40,698 nt of DNA from NCBI GenBank assembly GCA_003138895.1, contig PLHJ01000020.1:40417-81114 (forward strand), given 5' to 3'. Below, one piece after another: positions 32,222 through 40,698 of the stretch. Both the position numbers and the translations under genes were made by a program. The DNA comes from Acidimicrobiaceae bacterium (GTDB lineage Bacteria; Actinomycetota; Acidimicrobiia; Acidimicrobiales; RAAP-2). The stretch's first letter is position 1. Every line of letters starts with the position of its first letter. A model generated the notes under the pieces. The model did no database searches. It had not been told where the DNA came from and saw nothing but the letters and a program-made list of their open reading frames with translations.

Positions 32222-32724
32222 CGTCGAGAACCTTCGCCCACGATGGCTCTTGCGAGGCGCGCCATTGGTCGAGCAAAGATAAAGAATGCAATCGCGTTAA
32301 CGACCATCATCGAAAACACGCTGTCTCGCCACACGTTGAACTGGCCGGTGACTTCGGCACAAATCATGTACGCGAGTGGTGCGAGAAATCCTCCCACGCT
32401 CGCAATAAGTGGCGTCACCCACCACGCGGCGGAATCAAGATCGCCCACACCTTCTCGACCAAGGGGCGACGCGGCGTAACCAAGGACGCCACCCACGATC
32501 GCCGTCAGACCAAAGACCGTAATGGTGTGGGCATCAAAAAAAAGTCCCACCAGCACGCCCGTTCCTACGGCCAACGTGGTTGCTCCGGTAAGTCCAACAG
32601 CAATGGGCAAGAGCCACACGAGCATGATCACGACACCAGCGAAGCGAAGGTTCGAAAAAATGCTGAGTTGAACGGCAACGACGACGAGCGACACGATGAG
32701 GAGCGGAATTAGTGCCCGTCTCAC
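32218..32724 (-). CDS. mreD: Rod shape-determining protein MreD
   Basis: Small integral membrane protein of the elongasome. About 168 residues with five or so hydrophobic helices (PLLIVSLVVVAVQLSIF; FAGVVIMLVWLLPIAVGL; WWVTPLIASVGGFLAPLAYM). It also has the GLFFDAHTITVFGLTAIVGG stretch typical of MreD. I chose GTG at 32724, which overlaps the mreC stop as GTGA and gives VRRALIPLL. An upstream GTG at 32739 is possible. It is weakly conserved as a family, but position between mreC and PBP2 makes it secure. Confidence 0.92.
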   Translation of the reverse strand: MRRALIPLLIVSLVVVAVQLSIFSNLRFAGVVIMLVWLLPIAVGLTGATTLAVGTGVLVGLFFDAHTITVFGLTAIVGGVLGYAASPLGREGVGDLDSAAWWVTPLIASVGGFLAPLAYMICAEVTGQFNVWRDSVFSMMVVNAIAFFIFARPMARLARAIVGEGSRR

Positions 32725-33539
32725 GTGGAGGGCTCCCACATCACCACGTCCACGTAAGAGAGGTGTTTGAGGTCCGCGAGCGGTGACAGAACCAGGTCGT
32801 ACGTCGAAGCGCCTGGCGTCAAGGTGATGTTCTTCACGGTGGCTACGGGAAGACCCGGTGGAAACAGTCCACCCTGGAGTCCATCGGTCGAAAGAACGGT
32901 TCCGGGGCGCAGGTTGTTCGTGAAGGATACGGAGCTCACAGAAAGGTTGTTATTAACGCCGCGTCCGTAGATAAGCACGTCGGGTGACGTCGCACTCCAC
33001 GACGCACCAACGACGCTCGAGGTGTCCGAGATGAGTAGCACCGTCGCACCTCGCGCCGTCGTAGAAGTAACTCGACCGATCAGTCCGCCGTTGGCGACTA
33101 CGGGCATCCCCGCGAGCACACCGTCGTCGCGGCCTTTGGAAATGTCAAAGGTTGCGGCGAAGTTCGTCGGCGAGTTCGTCGTCACTTGAGCGACTTCGGT
33201 AGGCAACGAACCAACGAACGGAACGTTGAGCGTCGTCGTGAGTTGTTGCAACTGGCGTTCCAGTGGCCAGACCTGATTAGCCTTCAGTTCTTCTTCACCG
33301 AGCTGGTGGCGCAACTCTTGATTCTGGGCGACGACGTCCGAATAACTAATGGCACCGGCGAAGAGGTGACCAATCGGTCGGCCTATGGCTTCGACCACCC
33401 AACTAAAGGGCTCTTCAATGAGTCCCGCGCCACTTCGCAAGCGTGAACCTATACCACCACTCAAATAGAGGACTAAGACGGCGACCGTCACGACGACGCC
33501 CAGCACGACCGCGCGCCGGCGCGTGCGATCGCTCGCCAC
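32721..33539 (-). CDS. mreC: Rod shape-determining protein MreC
   Basis: Scaffold linking MreB with the wall synthases. The 272 residues have a short basic N-terminus (ASDRTRRR), one membrane helix (AVVLGVVVTVAVLVLYLSGG), a coiled-coil region (about 65-105, VVAQNQELRHQLGEEELKA) and a C-terminal beta domain. The latter contains VVANGGLIGRVTSTTARGAT, VLISDTSSVVGA and a final PLADLKHLSYVDVV. Start GTG at 33539 lies two bases after mreB. Typical length and layout. Confidence 0.96.
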   Translation of the reverse strand: MASDRTRRRAVVLGVVVTVAVLVLYLSGGIGSRLRSGAGLIEEPFSWVVEAIGRPIGHLFAGAISYSDVVAQNQELRHQLGEEELKANQVWPLERQLQQLTTTLNVPFVGSLPTEVAQVTTNSPTNFAATFDISKGRDDGVLAGMPVVANGGLIGRVTSTTARGATVLLISDTSSVVGASWSATSPDVLIYGRGVNNNLSVSSVSFTNNLRPGTVLSTDGLQGGLFPPGLPVATVKNITLTPGASTYDLVLSPLADLKHLSYVDVVMWEPST

Positions 33540-33541
33540 GG

Positions 33542-34573
33542 TTAGTGCGCGGGAGCGGTCTTAAGCATGCGCTGGAAGATATCGAGTTCCTCTAAGCACA
33601 TACCACTTCCAATGGCTACGCAGTTAAGGGGATCACGAGCAATCACGATTGGAATATTCGTTTCGAATTCCAAACGTGCTGCAATGCCATGGAGCAGCGC
33701 ACCACCACCGGTCAACACGATTCCCTGCTCAATGATGTCCGACGACAATTCGGGGGGTGTGCGGTCAAGCGTCACCTTCACGGCGTCAATGATGGCCTGC
33801 ATGGGTTCTTCCATGGCTTCACGAATTTGTTGGGTCGAGATAACGACGGTTTTTGGTAGTCCCGTCACTAGGTCGCGTCCACGAATCTCTGCTCGCAGTT
33901 CTTCTTCCAGGGCGTAGGCGGAGCCGAGTTGAATCTTGATCTCTTCTGCCGTGCGCTCACCGAGGGCCAACTGGAATTCCTTTTTCACGTAGGCCACGAT
34001 TGCTTCATCGAGCTCGTCGCCTCCCACGCGAATGGACTGACTAGTCACGATGCCACCGAGACTGATAACGGCGACTTCCGTCGTGCCACCACCAATGTCA
34101 ACAACCATGTTGCCCGTTGGTTCGTGAATAGGAAGACCTGCGCCAATAGCGGCGGCCATGGGTTCTTCGATGATGTAGGCCTTTCGCGCACCGGCGAACT
34201 CCGCTGCTTCCATAACGGCGCGCTGTTCCACACCGGTAATTCCAGAGGGCACACAGATCACCATGCGCGGCTTCGCGAAGCGTCGTTGGTGGACACGGTG
34301 AATAAAGTAGCGAAGCATCTTTTCGCAGATTTCGAAGTCCGCAATGACGCCGTCTTTCAAGGGTCGAATGGCTTGAATATTGCTCGGCGTACGACCAATC
34401 ATTCGCTTCGCTTCGGCACCAACTGCAAGGGGCTTACCGTCATGAATATTGACGGCAACCACGGAAGGTTCGTTCAAGATGATGCCACGACCACGCACGT
34501 ATACGAGCGTGTTGGCGGTTCCCAAGTCGACCGCCATGTCACGACCAAGTAACGAGAAACGGTTATCTACCAT
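33542..34573 (-). CDS. mreB: Actin-like cell shape protein MreB
   Basis: Forms membrane-associated filaments that guide lateral wall synthesis; its presence suggests rod-shaped or elongating cells. The 343 residues include phosphate loop 1 [37 protein letters not shown], the connecting [18 protein letters not shown] motif and the adenosine motif [14 protein letters not shown]. Start ATG at 34573 has AAAGG about seven bases upstream. It heads mreB-mreC-mreD-mrdA, with nearly no gaps. The 90-base gap to ndk probably holds a promoter I cannot define. Confidence 0.98.
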   Translation of the reverse strand: MVDNRFSLLGRDMAVDLGTANTLVYVRGRGIILNEPSVVAVNIHDGKPLAVGAEAKRMIGRTPSNIQAIRPLKDGVIADFEICEKMLRYFIHRVHQRRFAKPRMVICVPSGITGVEQRAVMEAAEFAGARKAYIIEEPMAAAIGAGLPIHEPTGNMVVDIGGGTTEVAVISLGGIVTSQSIRVGGDELDEAIVAYVKKEFQLALGERTAEEIKIQLGSAYALEEELRAEIRGRDLVTGLPKTVVISTQQIREAMEEPMQAIIDAVKVTLDRTPPELSSDIIEQGIVLTGGGALLHGIAARLEFETNIPIVIARDPLNCVAIGSGMCLEELDIFQRMLKTAPAH

Positions 34574-34663
34574 GCAGACCTTTTGTTGAGGACGCGGATA
34601 AAACTGCCCTTAAGTACCTCTAAGGCTAGGTGAATTCAGCCCAGAGATACAAGCACGCCTTCT

Positions 34664-35074
34664 TTAGCCAAATTCAGGAAAGAAAATCCCAATTTCACGC
34701 TCGGCTGATTCGGCCGAATCTGAGCCGTGGATAAGGTTTTCGGACATTTCAATGGCCAAATCCCCACGAATGGTCCCAGGTGCCGCCTCTTTGGGATTGG
34801 TTGCTCCCATGAGGTTGCGGACCACTTTCCACGTGTCCCCCTCACCCTCGATGACCAATAAGAGCGCCGGACTCCGGGTAATGAAACTGATTAAATCGCC
34901 ATAGAAGGGCTTACCAGCGTGCTCGGCGTAGTGGCGCTCCGCCGTTGCATTATCTATCTGTCGAAGTTCGGCCGCGACCACTCGTAACTGCTTTTTCTCC
35001 AGTCGAGCGATTATTTCTCCAATAAGTCGGCGCTCGACGGCGTCGGGTTTCACGATGACAAAGGTGCGGTCCAC
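34664..35074 (-). CDS. ndk: Nucleoside diphosphate kinase
   Basis: Equilibrates NTP pools through a phosphohistidine. The 136 residues start DRTFVIVKPDAVERRLIGEI. They include the PFYGDLISFITRSPALLLVI stretch, the MGATNPKEAAPGTIRGDLAI motif and the active-site His in NLIHGSDSAESAEREI. Start GTG at 35074, with a weak ribosome binding site, 24 bases after folC. The folC-ndk-mreB order is the usual actinobacterial one. Confidence 0.98.
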   Translation of the reverse strand: MDRTFVIVKPDAVERRLIGEIIARLEKKQLRVVAAELRQIDNATAERHYAEHAGKPFYGDLISFITRSPALLLVIEGEGDTWKVVRNLMGATNPKEAAPGTIRGDLAIEMSENLIHGSDSAESAEREIGIFFPEFG

Positions 35075-35098
35075 GAGGATGGAACCTATCAGTTATTT

Positions 35099-36424
35099 TC
35101 AGGTGCGCCGGTCGGCAATCTTCAAAATAGCCCCTCGCACTTCGGCCACGAGATAGAGACTGCCGGCCACCACGATGAGATCGTCATCTCCCGAATGCTC
35201 ACGCGCGTACGCGAGGGCCGCGAGTGGACTGCGGTGCTCGATGGCGACTCCCCCGTATTTTCTTACGGCCGCAGCGACGTCTTCGGTGGGCATTGCGCGG
35301 GGGCTCGAGGGTGCGCAGACGTGGAATTCCAAAAAGCCCGCTTCCACGAGCGGTCGCACCATATCGTCCACATCTCGACCGTTCAACATGCCGAGCACGC
35401 AGCGACGCTCACCTTCAACGTAAAAGGCACCCTCTAACGTGGCCGCCAAGGCCCGCACGCCCGCCGGATTGTGTGCACCATCGACCACGATCATCGGATG
35501 GCGCGTTAACAGCTCCAAGCGTCCTGGCATCTTGAACGTGGAAAAAACTTCATGGACAATTTCGTCGCCGAGCGCACGATCAAGGAACGCTTCGGTGGCG
35601 ACCAGCGCCGTCGTGGAGTTGTCGCCCTGGTGAATGCCGTGCAGACTCAGCAACACGTCTTCGTAGGTGGCAAACGGCGTGCGAATGCTGAGCAGTCGTC
35701 CGCCCACGGCGACATCGTTGCGCAAGAGTTGAAACTCATTGCCCACCATCCAGAGCGTGGTGCCCAATAAAGCGCAGCGCGCCATGGCGACATCGCGAAC
35801 GACCGCGTCGTATGTTCCTACAATCGCGAGGGCATCAGCGCGAAAGATGCCAACTTTGTCCGAAGCAATGGCGAACACGGTGTCACCGAGCACCGCCGTG
35901 TGATCAAGGTCCACGTTGGTGATGACGGCGACACTGCTGTCAATGACGTTCGTTGAGTCCCACGTTCCGCCCAGACCCACTTCAATAACGCCAACGTCGA
36001 CGCCTTCATCAGAGAAATGTAATAAAGCGGCGACCGTCAAAATCTCGAATCTCGTAAGGGCAATACCCGTCGCCTTTTCCACATCGGCCATGCGTGAAAG
36101 CAGACCGCGCAATTCGTCGTCGGTGATGCTTTGTCCGGCAAGGGCAATGCGCTCATTGACCGCGTGTAAATCGGGACTGGTGAAGGTCCCAACGCGAAGA
36201 CCCGTCGCGGTCAACAACGCCGAAACGAGAGTGGTCGTCGTACCTTTTCCGTTCGTACCCGTGAGGTGCACCGTCGGATAGTCGCGATGAGGTTCGCCGA
36301 GAGCCGCCAACGTGTCGTGAATTGGCTGCAGCGACGGGACATCTTGATGGTTGGGGGCTACGCGTTCAAAATCAACGTGCGCTTCCAACCAAGCGAGCGC
36401 GTCGCTGTACGACCGAAAAGCCAC
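35099..36424 (-). CDS. folC: Folylpolyglutamate synthase / dihydrofolate synthase
   Basis: Adds glutamate to folates and, in bifunctional members, to dihydropteroate. The 441 residues show the Mur-ligase-type ATP loop in VHLTGTNGKGTTTTLVSALL, the FTSPDLHAVNERIALAGQSI loop, GLGGTWDSTNVIDSS and the C-terminal domain entry MIVVDGAHNPAGVRALAATL. Start GTG at 36424 lies five bases after the clpX stop. In many Actinobacteria valS lies between clpX and folC; it is absent here. Confidence 0.96.
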   Translation of the reverse strand: MAFRSYSDALAWLEAHVDFERVAPNHQDVPSLQPIHDTLAALGEPHRDYPTVHLTGTNGKGTTTTLVSALLTATGLRVGTFTSPDLHAVNERIALAGQSITDDELRGLLSRMADVEKATGIALTRFEILTVAALLHFSDEGVDVGVIEVGLGGTWDSTNVIDSSVAVITNVDLDHTAVLGDTVFAIASDKVGIFRADALAIVGTYDAVVRDVAMARCALLGTTLWMVGNEFQLLRNDVAVGGRLLSIRTPFATYEDVLLSLHGIHQGDNSTTALVATEAFLDRALGDEIVHEVFSTFKMPGRLELLTRHPMIVVDGAHNPAGVRALAATLEGAFYVEGERRCVLGMLNGRDVDDMVRPLVEAGFLEFHVCAPSSPRAMPTEDVAAAVRKYGGVAIEHRSPLAALAYAREHSGDDDLIVVAGSLYLVAEVRGAILKIADRRT

Positions 36425-36429
36425 CCGAC

Positions 36430-37686
36430 TTAACTGGCGCGGCGCGTTCGCGTGGGCTTACGCAACTCGTAGGTCGGTTCTTCGATTTTTCGAACCGTGT
36501 CCGCGGTAATCACGCACTTCACCACGTCACTTCGACCAGGCAAATCAAACATGACGTTGAGCAACACGTCTTCCAAAATCGCTCGCAGTCCACGTGCACC
36601 GGTGCCACGCTCGAGAGCGAGGTCAGCAATAGCGGCGAGCGCGTCGGCTTCAATGTCCAAGACCACGTCGTCCATCGCAAGAACGTGCTGGTACTGGCGA
36701 AGGAGCGAATTCTTCGGTTCGGTCAGAACTTCGATCAACATTGTTCGGTCGAGTTGTTGGACGGCACCCACCACGGGCAGACGACCAATAAATTCTGGAA
36801 TGAGACCGAACTTCATAAGGTCTTCAGGGAGTACGTGGCGGAAGAGTTCAATGTCACCCGAACGCTTTGTCTGCACTGGCGAATTAAAACCAATGCTCTT
36901 TTTGCCTAAACGGCGTTCAATGATTTCTTCCAACCCAGAAAACGCGCCACCACAGATGAACAAAATATTCGTTGTGTCGATGGTGATGAATTCCTGGTGA
37001 GGATGCTTTCTTCCGCCCTGGGGTGGCACGCTCGCCACCGAGCCCTCAAGAATCTTGAGAAGTGCTTGTTGCACACCTTCACCCGACACGTCACGAGTGA
37101 TCGACGGGTTCTCCGCTTTTCGTGCGATCTTGTCAATCTCGTCTATGTAGATAATGCCGCGCTCCGCGCGCTTCACGTCAAAGTCCGCGGCCGTGAGCAA
37201 CTTCAACAAAATATTCTCTACGTCTTCGCCAACGTAACCAGCTTCGGTTAACGCGGTGGCGTCCGCAATGGCGAACGGCACGTTGAGCATCTTCGCCAGC
37301 GTTTGGGCGAGGAAGGTCTTGCCGCATCCCGTGGGACCGAGCAACAGAACGTTGGATTTGGCAACTTCAACGTCGTCGTCGCGACGCGGTCCCGCCTGTA
37401 CGCGCTTGTAGTGGTTGTACACAGCGACCGACAAAATCTTTTTGGCATCGGACTGGCCAATGACGAAGTCGTCAAGGAAGGCCGAAATTTCTCGGGGCTT
37501 GGGCAATTCTTCGAGGTCAATCTCGGGGCGATCGCCCAACTCGTCCGCAATGATTTCGTTGCACAACGATATGCACTCGTCGCAGATGTAGACGCTGGGT
37601 CCAGCAATCAGTTTCTTGACTTGTTTTTGACTCTTCGAGCAAAAACTGCACTTTACGAGGTCGCCGCCCTCACCAAATTTAGCCAC
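36430..37686 (-). CDS. clpX: ATP-dependent Clp protease ATPase subunit ClpX
   Basis: Hexameric unfoldase feeding ClpP. The 418 residues begin with a C4 zinc-binding domain ([10 protein letters not shown] and CDECISLC). Walker A is [16 protein letters not shown], the pore loop [12 protein letters not shown], and Walker [11 protein letters not shown] second pore-loop region ([19 protein letters not shown]) and the sensor 2 region [14 protein letters not shown] follow. The C-terminus is a short basic extension ([12 protein letters not shown]). Start GTG at 37686 has GGAGG about ten bases upstream. The 65-base gap to clpP shows no terminator, so tig-clpP-clpX may be one operon. Confidence 0.98.
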   Translation of the reverse strand: MAKFGEGGDLVKCSFCSKSQKQVKKLIAGPSVYICDECISLCNEIIADELGDRPEIDLEELPKPREISAFLDDFVIGQSDAKKILSVAVYNHYKRVQAGPRRDDDVEVAKSNVLLLGPTGCGKTFLAQTLAKMLNVPFAIADATALTEAGYVGEDVENILLKLLTAADFDVKRAERGIIYIDEIDKIARKAENPSITRDVSGEGVQQALLKILEGSVASVPPQGGRKHPHQEFITIDTTNILFICGGAFSGLEEIIERRLGKKSIGFNSPVQTKRSGDIELFRHVLPEDLMKFGLIPEFIGRLPVVGAVQQLDRTMLIEVLTEPKNSLLRQYQHVLAMDDVVLDIEADALAAIADLALERGTGARGLRAILEDVLLNVMFDLPGRSDVVKCVITADTVRKIEEPTYELRKPTRTRRAS

Positions 37687-37751
37687 GGACCACCTCCGAC
37701 ATGTCTTCCGTGCTGGTCATCCTACGAGCAACGCGGTCAAAATTGGGGTAT

Positions 37752-38360
37752 CTAAACGCGGGCGTTAATAACTTCGTCAATCAAGCCATATTCCACGGCT
37801 TCCGATGCCGTGATGACAAAGTCACGGTCGGTGTCCTTGGCAATGCGCTCGATGGTTTGACCGGTGTCGTGGGCCAACATTGAGTTCAGCAAATCACGCA
37901 TTCGAAGAATTTCACGAGCCTGAATTTCAATATCTGACGCTTGTCCTCCAACGCCACCCCACGGTTGGTGCATCAACACACGCGCGTGCGGCAAGGCGTA
38001 GCGCTTGCCCTTCGTGCCGGCACCCAAAAGCACGGCGGCAGCCGAAGCGGCCTGGCCGAAGCAGAACGTCGATACGTCGGGCTTGATGTACTTCAACGTG
38101 TCATAAATCGCGAGCAGACCCGTGATGTCGCCACCGGGTGAATTGATATACAGGTTGATGTCCTTGTCGGCATCTTCTGACTCGAGAAAAAGCATCTGGG
38201 CGCAAATGAGATTGGCCACGGTGTCGTCTATGGGCGTGCCCAGGAAAATAATGCGCTCGCGAAGTAAACGGCTGTAAAGGTCGTAGGCGCGCTCGCCACG
38301 ATTGGAGGACTCGACTACCGTCGGGACCAAGTAATTCTGTTCACGAAAAAGTTCACTCAT
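37752..38360 (-). CDS. clpP: ATP-dependent Clp protease proteolytic subunit ClpP
   Basis: Serine peptidase of the Clp complex. About 202 residues: [20 protein letters not shown] at the N-terminus, [20 protein letters not shown], the catalytic Ser in [15 protein letters not shown] and catalytic His in [20 protein letters not shown]. An Asp in [13 protein letters not shown] is part of the expected C-terminal pattern. The frame stays open into tig, but ATG at 38360 fits the family start and sits ten bases after the tig stop. Many Actinobacteria carry two adjacent clpP genes; only one is here. Confidence 0.97.
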   Translation of the reverse strand: MSELFREQNYLVPTVVESSNRGERAYDLYSRLLRERIIFLGTPIDDTVANLICAQMLFLESEDADKDINLYINSPGGDITGLLAIYDTLKYIKPDVSTFCFGQAASAAAVLLGAGTKGKRYALPHARVLMHQPWGGVGGQASDIEIQAREILRMRDLLNSMLAHDTGQTIERIAKDTDRDFVITASEAVEYGLIDEVINARV

Positions 38361-38370
38361 CACGTCCACC

Positions 38371-39705
38371 CTATGCGTTGGCGTCGTCGGACTGATCCTT
38401 TTCCAAGAGCGACTTGTTGATCTCCACGCCGGCGCCGTCAATATACATAGCGTTCTCGATCAGCCATTTTGAGGCCTTCATTTTGCCGACTTCGCTGCTA
38501 AACGATACGACTCGACCGGTCTCTCTCAGGTTCTTTCGCAACACTTCAGGGTCCACGTTCATGGCTTGTGCCGTATTGACGAGCTCTTCATCGATTTCTT
38601 CGTCCGAAGGTTCAAGACCCTCGGCCTTTACCAACGCCCGCATCGCGAGGTCTACTCGCACCGCGCGACGAGCGTCGGTGCGAAGAGTCTCGAGAAGTTG
38701 ATCGGGTGTTTGGTTCGTTACTTGCATGAACGTCTCAAAGCTCAACTTCTGTTGCGCGAGGCGCTGTCCCAGGTCCTGGAGTCGCTCGTTGGTTTCAGAG
38801 TCCACGAGCACTTCGGGAGCGTCTTCTTCGGCCACGAGGTCACTCAGGGCCATCAGCGCCGCGTCGCGACGGGACATTTGCGCTTCAACAATCTTCATGC
38901 GGCGCATCTGATCGAGCATGCCGTCTCGCATGGCTTCGACCGTTTCGTACTCCGTGCTTTCTTTGACCCACTCGTCGGTCAGTTCTGGAAGAATGCGCTC
39001 CTTCACCACCTTGAGATTGAGATCGAACGTCATCGGCGGACCAGCGGGTCCGGGACCAATGAGACTCAAGGTCTCACCGGCGCGAAGACCAACGATGAGT
39101 TCATCGACGCCTTCGGTGATGATCCCTGAACCAACGGTGTAGACGTAATCCTCCACGTCAAGGGGATCACCTTCACCGGCCGGATCTTTCGCGTGAATAT
39201 CCAAGGTCACGACGTCGCCCGTGATAATTGGTCGGTCCACATCGTTTAACACCGCGTCCGTGTCACGGAGACGGTTGATTTGACCTTCTAATTCTTCGTC
39301 ACTGACGTCCGGCGAAGGGATCGTGACGCGAAGATCTCGGTAACCATCAATGGAAACTTCCGGACGAACTTCGACGTTCGCTTCAAAGACCAGCGCACCC
39401 TCTTCTTCACCGCTCGTGATGGTGACGTCAGGTTGACCAATGGGATCAATCAACGTGTCCGCCACAGCGGTGGCATAAAAGTCGGAGAGGGATTCACGGA
39501 TAGCTTCGGAACGAAGCACGCTCGCTCCGCCAAGACGTGCTTCGATGAGCGACCTCGGCGCCTTACCTTTTCGAAAACCCTTCACTGAGATCTCGTTCGA
39601 GAGGTGCTTCGCCGTGTGCTCGATTGCTTCGGCTAATTCAATTTCGTCGACTTCGACAACCAGTCGGACGTGGTTGTTTTCAAGGGTATTGGATGTAGCG
39701 CGCAT
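38371..39705 (-). CDS. tig: Trigger factor
   Basis: Ribosome-bound chaperone with a peptidyl-prolyl isomerase domain. The 444 residues start with the ribosome-binding domain, including the docking loop [17 protein letters not shown] near residue 45. A PPIase domain follows (about 155-240, [40 protein letters not shown]). The helical C-terminal chaperone arms run to a short acidic end. Start ATG at 39705 has no good Shine-Dalgarno within range. It precedes clpP, the common order. Confidence 0.97.
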   Translation of the reverse strand: MRATSNTLENNHVRLVVEVDEIELAEAIEHTAKHLSNEISVKGFRKGKAPRSLIEARLGGASVLRSEAIRESLSDFYATAVADTLIDPIGQPDVTITSGEEEGALVFEANVEVRPEVSIDGYRDLRVTIPSPDVSDEELEGQINRLRDTDAVLNDVDRPIITGDVVTLDIHAKDPAGEGDPLDVEDYVYTVGSGIITEGVDELIVGLRAGETLSLIGPGPAGPPMTFDLNLKVVKERILPELTDEWVKESTEYETVEAMRDGMLDQMRRMKIVEAQMSRRDAALMALSDLVAEEDAPEVLVDSETNERLQDLGQRLAQQKLSFETFMQVTNQTPDQLLETLRTDARRAVRVDLAMRALVKAEGLEPSDEEIDEELVNTAQAMNVDPEVLRKNLRETGRVVSFSSEVGKMKASKWLIENAMYIDGAGVEINKSLLEKDQSDDANA

Positions 39706-39744
39706 AGAGTGAGACAGCCTAATCGGGTAGTGGGCGAAGAGCCT

Positions 39745-40557
39745 TTAGATGAGTACCGCGAGCCCCGAGGCAATTTTTGTTGCGAGTTCGCGGTCACCCG
39801 TGACGAACGTTGACGAAGCATCAAGAAATGCCTGGTCGCTAATACGACCCGCGCCACGGCGCCAAAAAAGCGCCACCGGCGTGGTGATTTCTAGCGTGAC
39901 CTCATCGTCAGTGCTGGAAATGGCTTTTGCTCGCCCGTCAACGACTTGGACCGTCACCGAACGAGCGAGGCGACCCACCAAATTAAAACGGACGATTGAA
40001 CCTTCCGGCGCCCTAGCTCTTTTTCCAATCACGTAAGGCAGCGCACTCTCGAAACGATTGACCACGACTTCTTCGCCAACGCCGTGGTCGTCTTCGGGCA
40101 TCAAGAGCGCGTCACGAATGTCTTGAAGATGGATCCAGGAATCCAAAATACGAGTTTCTTGGAACCGGTGATGAGGTGCGTCGCCCTCGGGACTCCAGCC
40201 GACTTTTTCCCATTCCTCGTCACTTAAATTTCGAAGAGCCTGTAGCGACGTTCTCGTCGCTTCCCAAAACTGATTGAGAACCTCAATGCCGGGCTCGTTG
40301 CGATGCGCTACGACAAATTTTTCGTTGAGCTCACCAATGACGTTTCGCACGTAGTCCGGCATTTCAAAATCAACTTCCGGCGCTGGGGTGCCGCGCATCA
40401 TCAGTTCAAACCCGAGCAAATGACTGAGTACGTCACGTACGCTCCAGCCCGGACACGGTGTTGCACAGTCGTAGTCCTCAGGCGCAATCGGTCGAACTAC
40501 TTTGTCAATTGCGTCCCAAATGGATTCGAGACCGTCGACTATCCATTCATGTGCCAC
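39745..40557 (-). CDS. Maleylpyruvate isomerase family protein (DinB-like, mycothiol-dependent type)
   Basis: 270 residues. The N-terminal half is a DinB-like helical bundle: CPGWSVRDVLSHLLGFE contains one likely metal-ligand His, and ILDSWIHLQDIRDALLMPED carries the second. The C-terminal half is a beta-rich domain of the kind fused to these proteins (SIVRFNLVGRLARSVTVQVV). The family belongs to mycothiol-using Actinobacteria; the real substrate of most members is unknown. Start GTG at 40557 has GGGGGA five bases upstream. A TTGACT/CACAGT promoter-like pair lies upstream. It may be co-transcribed with tig (39-base gap). Confidence 0.85.
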   Translation of the reverse strand: MAHEWIVDGLESIWDAIDKVVRPIAPEDYDCATPCPGWSVRDVLSHLLGFELMMRGTPAPEVDFEMPDYVRNVIGELNEKFVVAHRNEPGIEVLNQFWEATRTSLQALRNLSDEEWEKVGWSPEGDAPHHRFQETRILDSWIHLQDIRDALLMPEDDHGVGEEVVVNRFESALPYVIGKRARAPEGSIVRFNLVGRLARSVTVQVVDGRAKAISSTDDEVTLEITTPVALFWRRGAGRISDQAFLDASSTFVTGDRELATKIASGLAVLI

Positions 40558-40592
40558 AGTGATCCCCCAATTCAGTTCACGTGAGCCTAGAG

Positions 40593-40621
40593 ACTGTGCT
40601 CCCGTGTCGTAAAGTAGTCAA
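40593..40621 (-). promoter_or_regulatory. Candidate promoter for the isomerase-like gene and tig
   Basis: On the minus strand TTGACT (40616-40621) and CACAGT (40593-40598) are 17 bases apart. The -35 is good; the -10 matches only three positions. It lies about 35 bases before the gene's GTG start. Confidence 0.35.
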
Positions 40622-40670
40622 CTGGTTCCTTCTGCGCTGCAGCGAGCGCGGGTGTGCCACGATGTCGGAA

Positions 40671-40698
40671 CGGGAAGTAGCGCAGCTTGGTTAGCGCG
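40671..40698 (+). tRNA. tRNA-Pro, 5' part (cut by window edge)
   Basis: The last 28 bases read as the acceptor strand (CGGGAAG), the invariant TA, then the D arm GCGC...GCGC with a GG-containing loop. A leading C opposite position 72 and this D-arm sequence are typical of bacterial tRNA-Pro. The anticodon lies beyond the window, so the isotype is an inference from the 5' third only. Confidence 0.8.

Noticed and set aside
3889..40698. Proline theme: proS, proB, proA and a probable tRNA-Pro in one window
   Set aside because: They lie in separate conserved clusters many kilobases apart, each with its normal neighbours. Coincidence is the simpler reading.
1..40698. CRISPR arrays, insertion sequences, rRNA, toxin-antitoxin or defence genes
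   Set aside because: I looked for spaced direct repeats, transposase motifs and paired small ORFs and found none. Gaps between genes are mostly under 100 bases and hold no such elements.

Overview
The window reads as a stretch of core chromosome from an actinomycete-type bacterium (phylum Actinomycetota). This rests on gene order: rpsB-tsf-pyrH-frr-cdsA-dxr-site-2 protease-ispG-proS-rimP-nusA-ylxR-infB, then obgE-proB-proA with nadD and rsfS nearby, rne-rplU-rpmA, folC-ndk-mreBCD-PBP2 and tig-clpP-clpX. A class II DAHP synthase, an MtrA/MtrB/LpqB-like trio, a mycothiol-dependent isomerase-like protein and many GTG/TTG starts agree with it. Base composition looks moderate for the phylum (judged by eye, not counted) and MreB is present. 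An Acidimicrobiia-like lineage would fit, but that is inference.

Layout. Almost everything is on the minus strand, so the operons read right to left. (1) 13596 to 1: rpsB, tsf, pyrH, frr, cdsA, dxr, rseP/rip1, ispG and proS are tightly packed. A hairpin with a T-run follows proS, then rimP, nusA, ylxR and infB (cut by the left edge just after its G5 motif). (2) 13728-14633: xerC, divergent from a plus-strand trio at 14710-17347 made of an OmpR-type regulator, a sensor kinase and a GerMN lipoprotein. (3) 17341-18526: nadD, a small one-helix membrane protein and rsfS (minus), divergent from a class II DAHP synthase (18585-19937, plus). (4) 26699 to 19934: obgE, proB, proA, a MoxR-type ATPase, a VWA protein and a histidine phosphatase, nearly all overlapping or within a few bases. 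(5) An isolated plus-strand HU gene with an AT-rich upstream region, a possible 13-codon leader ORF and a very strong hairpin terminator shared with rpmA. (6) 29754 to 27382: rne, rplU, rpmA. (7) 36424 to 30104: folC, ndk, mreB, mreC, mreD and PBP2. (8) 40557 to 36430: a mycothiol-dependent isomerase-like gene, tig, clpP and clpX. The right edge cuts a plus-strand tRNA, probably tRNA-Pro.

Functionally these are housekeeping genes: translation (S2, EF-Ts, IF-2, RRF, L21, L27, ProRS, RsfS, Obg), transcription elongation (NusA), RNA decay (RNase E/G), MEP isoprenoid and phospholipid synthesis, cell elongation, protein quality control, NAD, proline, folate and aromatic precursors. I see no mobile element, CRISPR array, rRNA, prophage or obviously foreign segment, and no convincing new defence or biosynthetic system. 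The items worth a second look are small: an apparent AUA start for ylxR, a promoter and hairpin arrangement before rimP-nusA-infB, a leader ORF before the HU gene, a structured leader before rne, a MoxR/VWA pair coupled to obgE-proBA, and a reduced MtrAB-LpqB-like module beside xerC.
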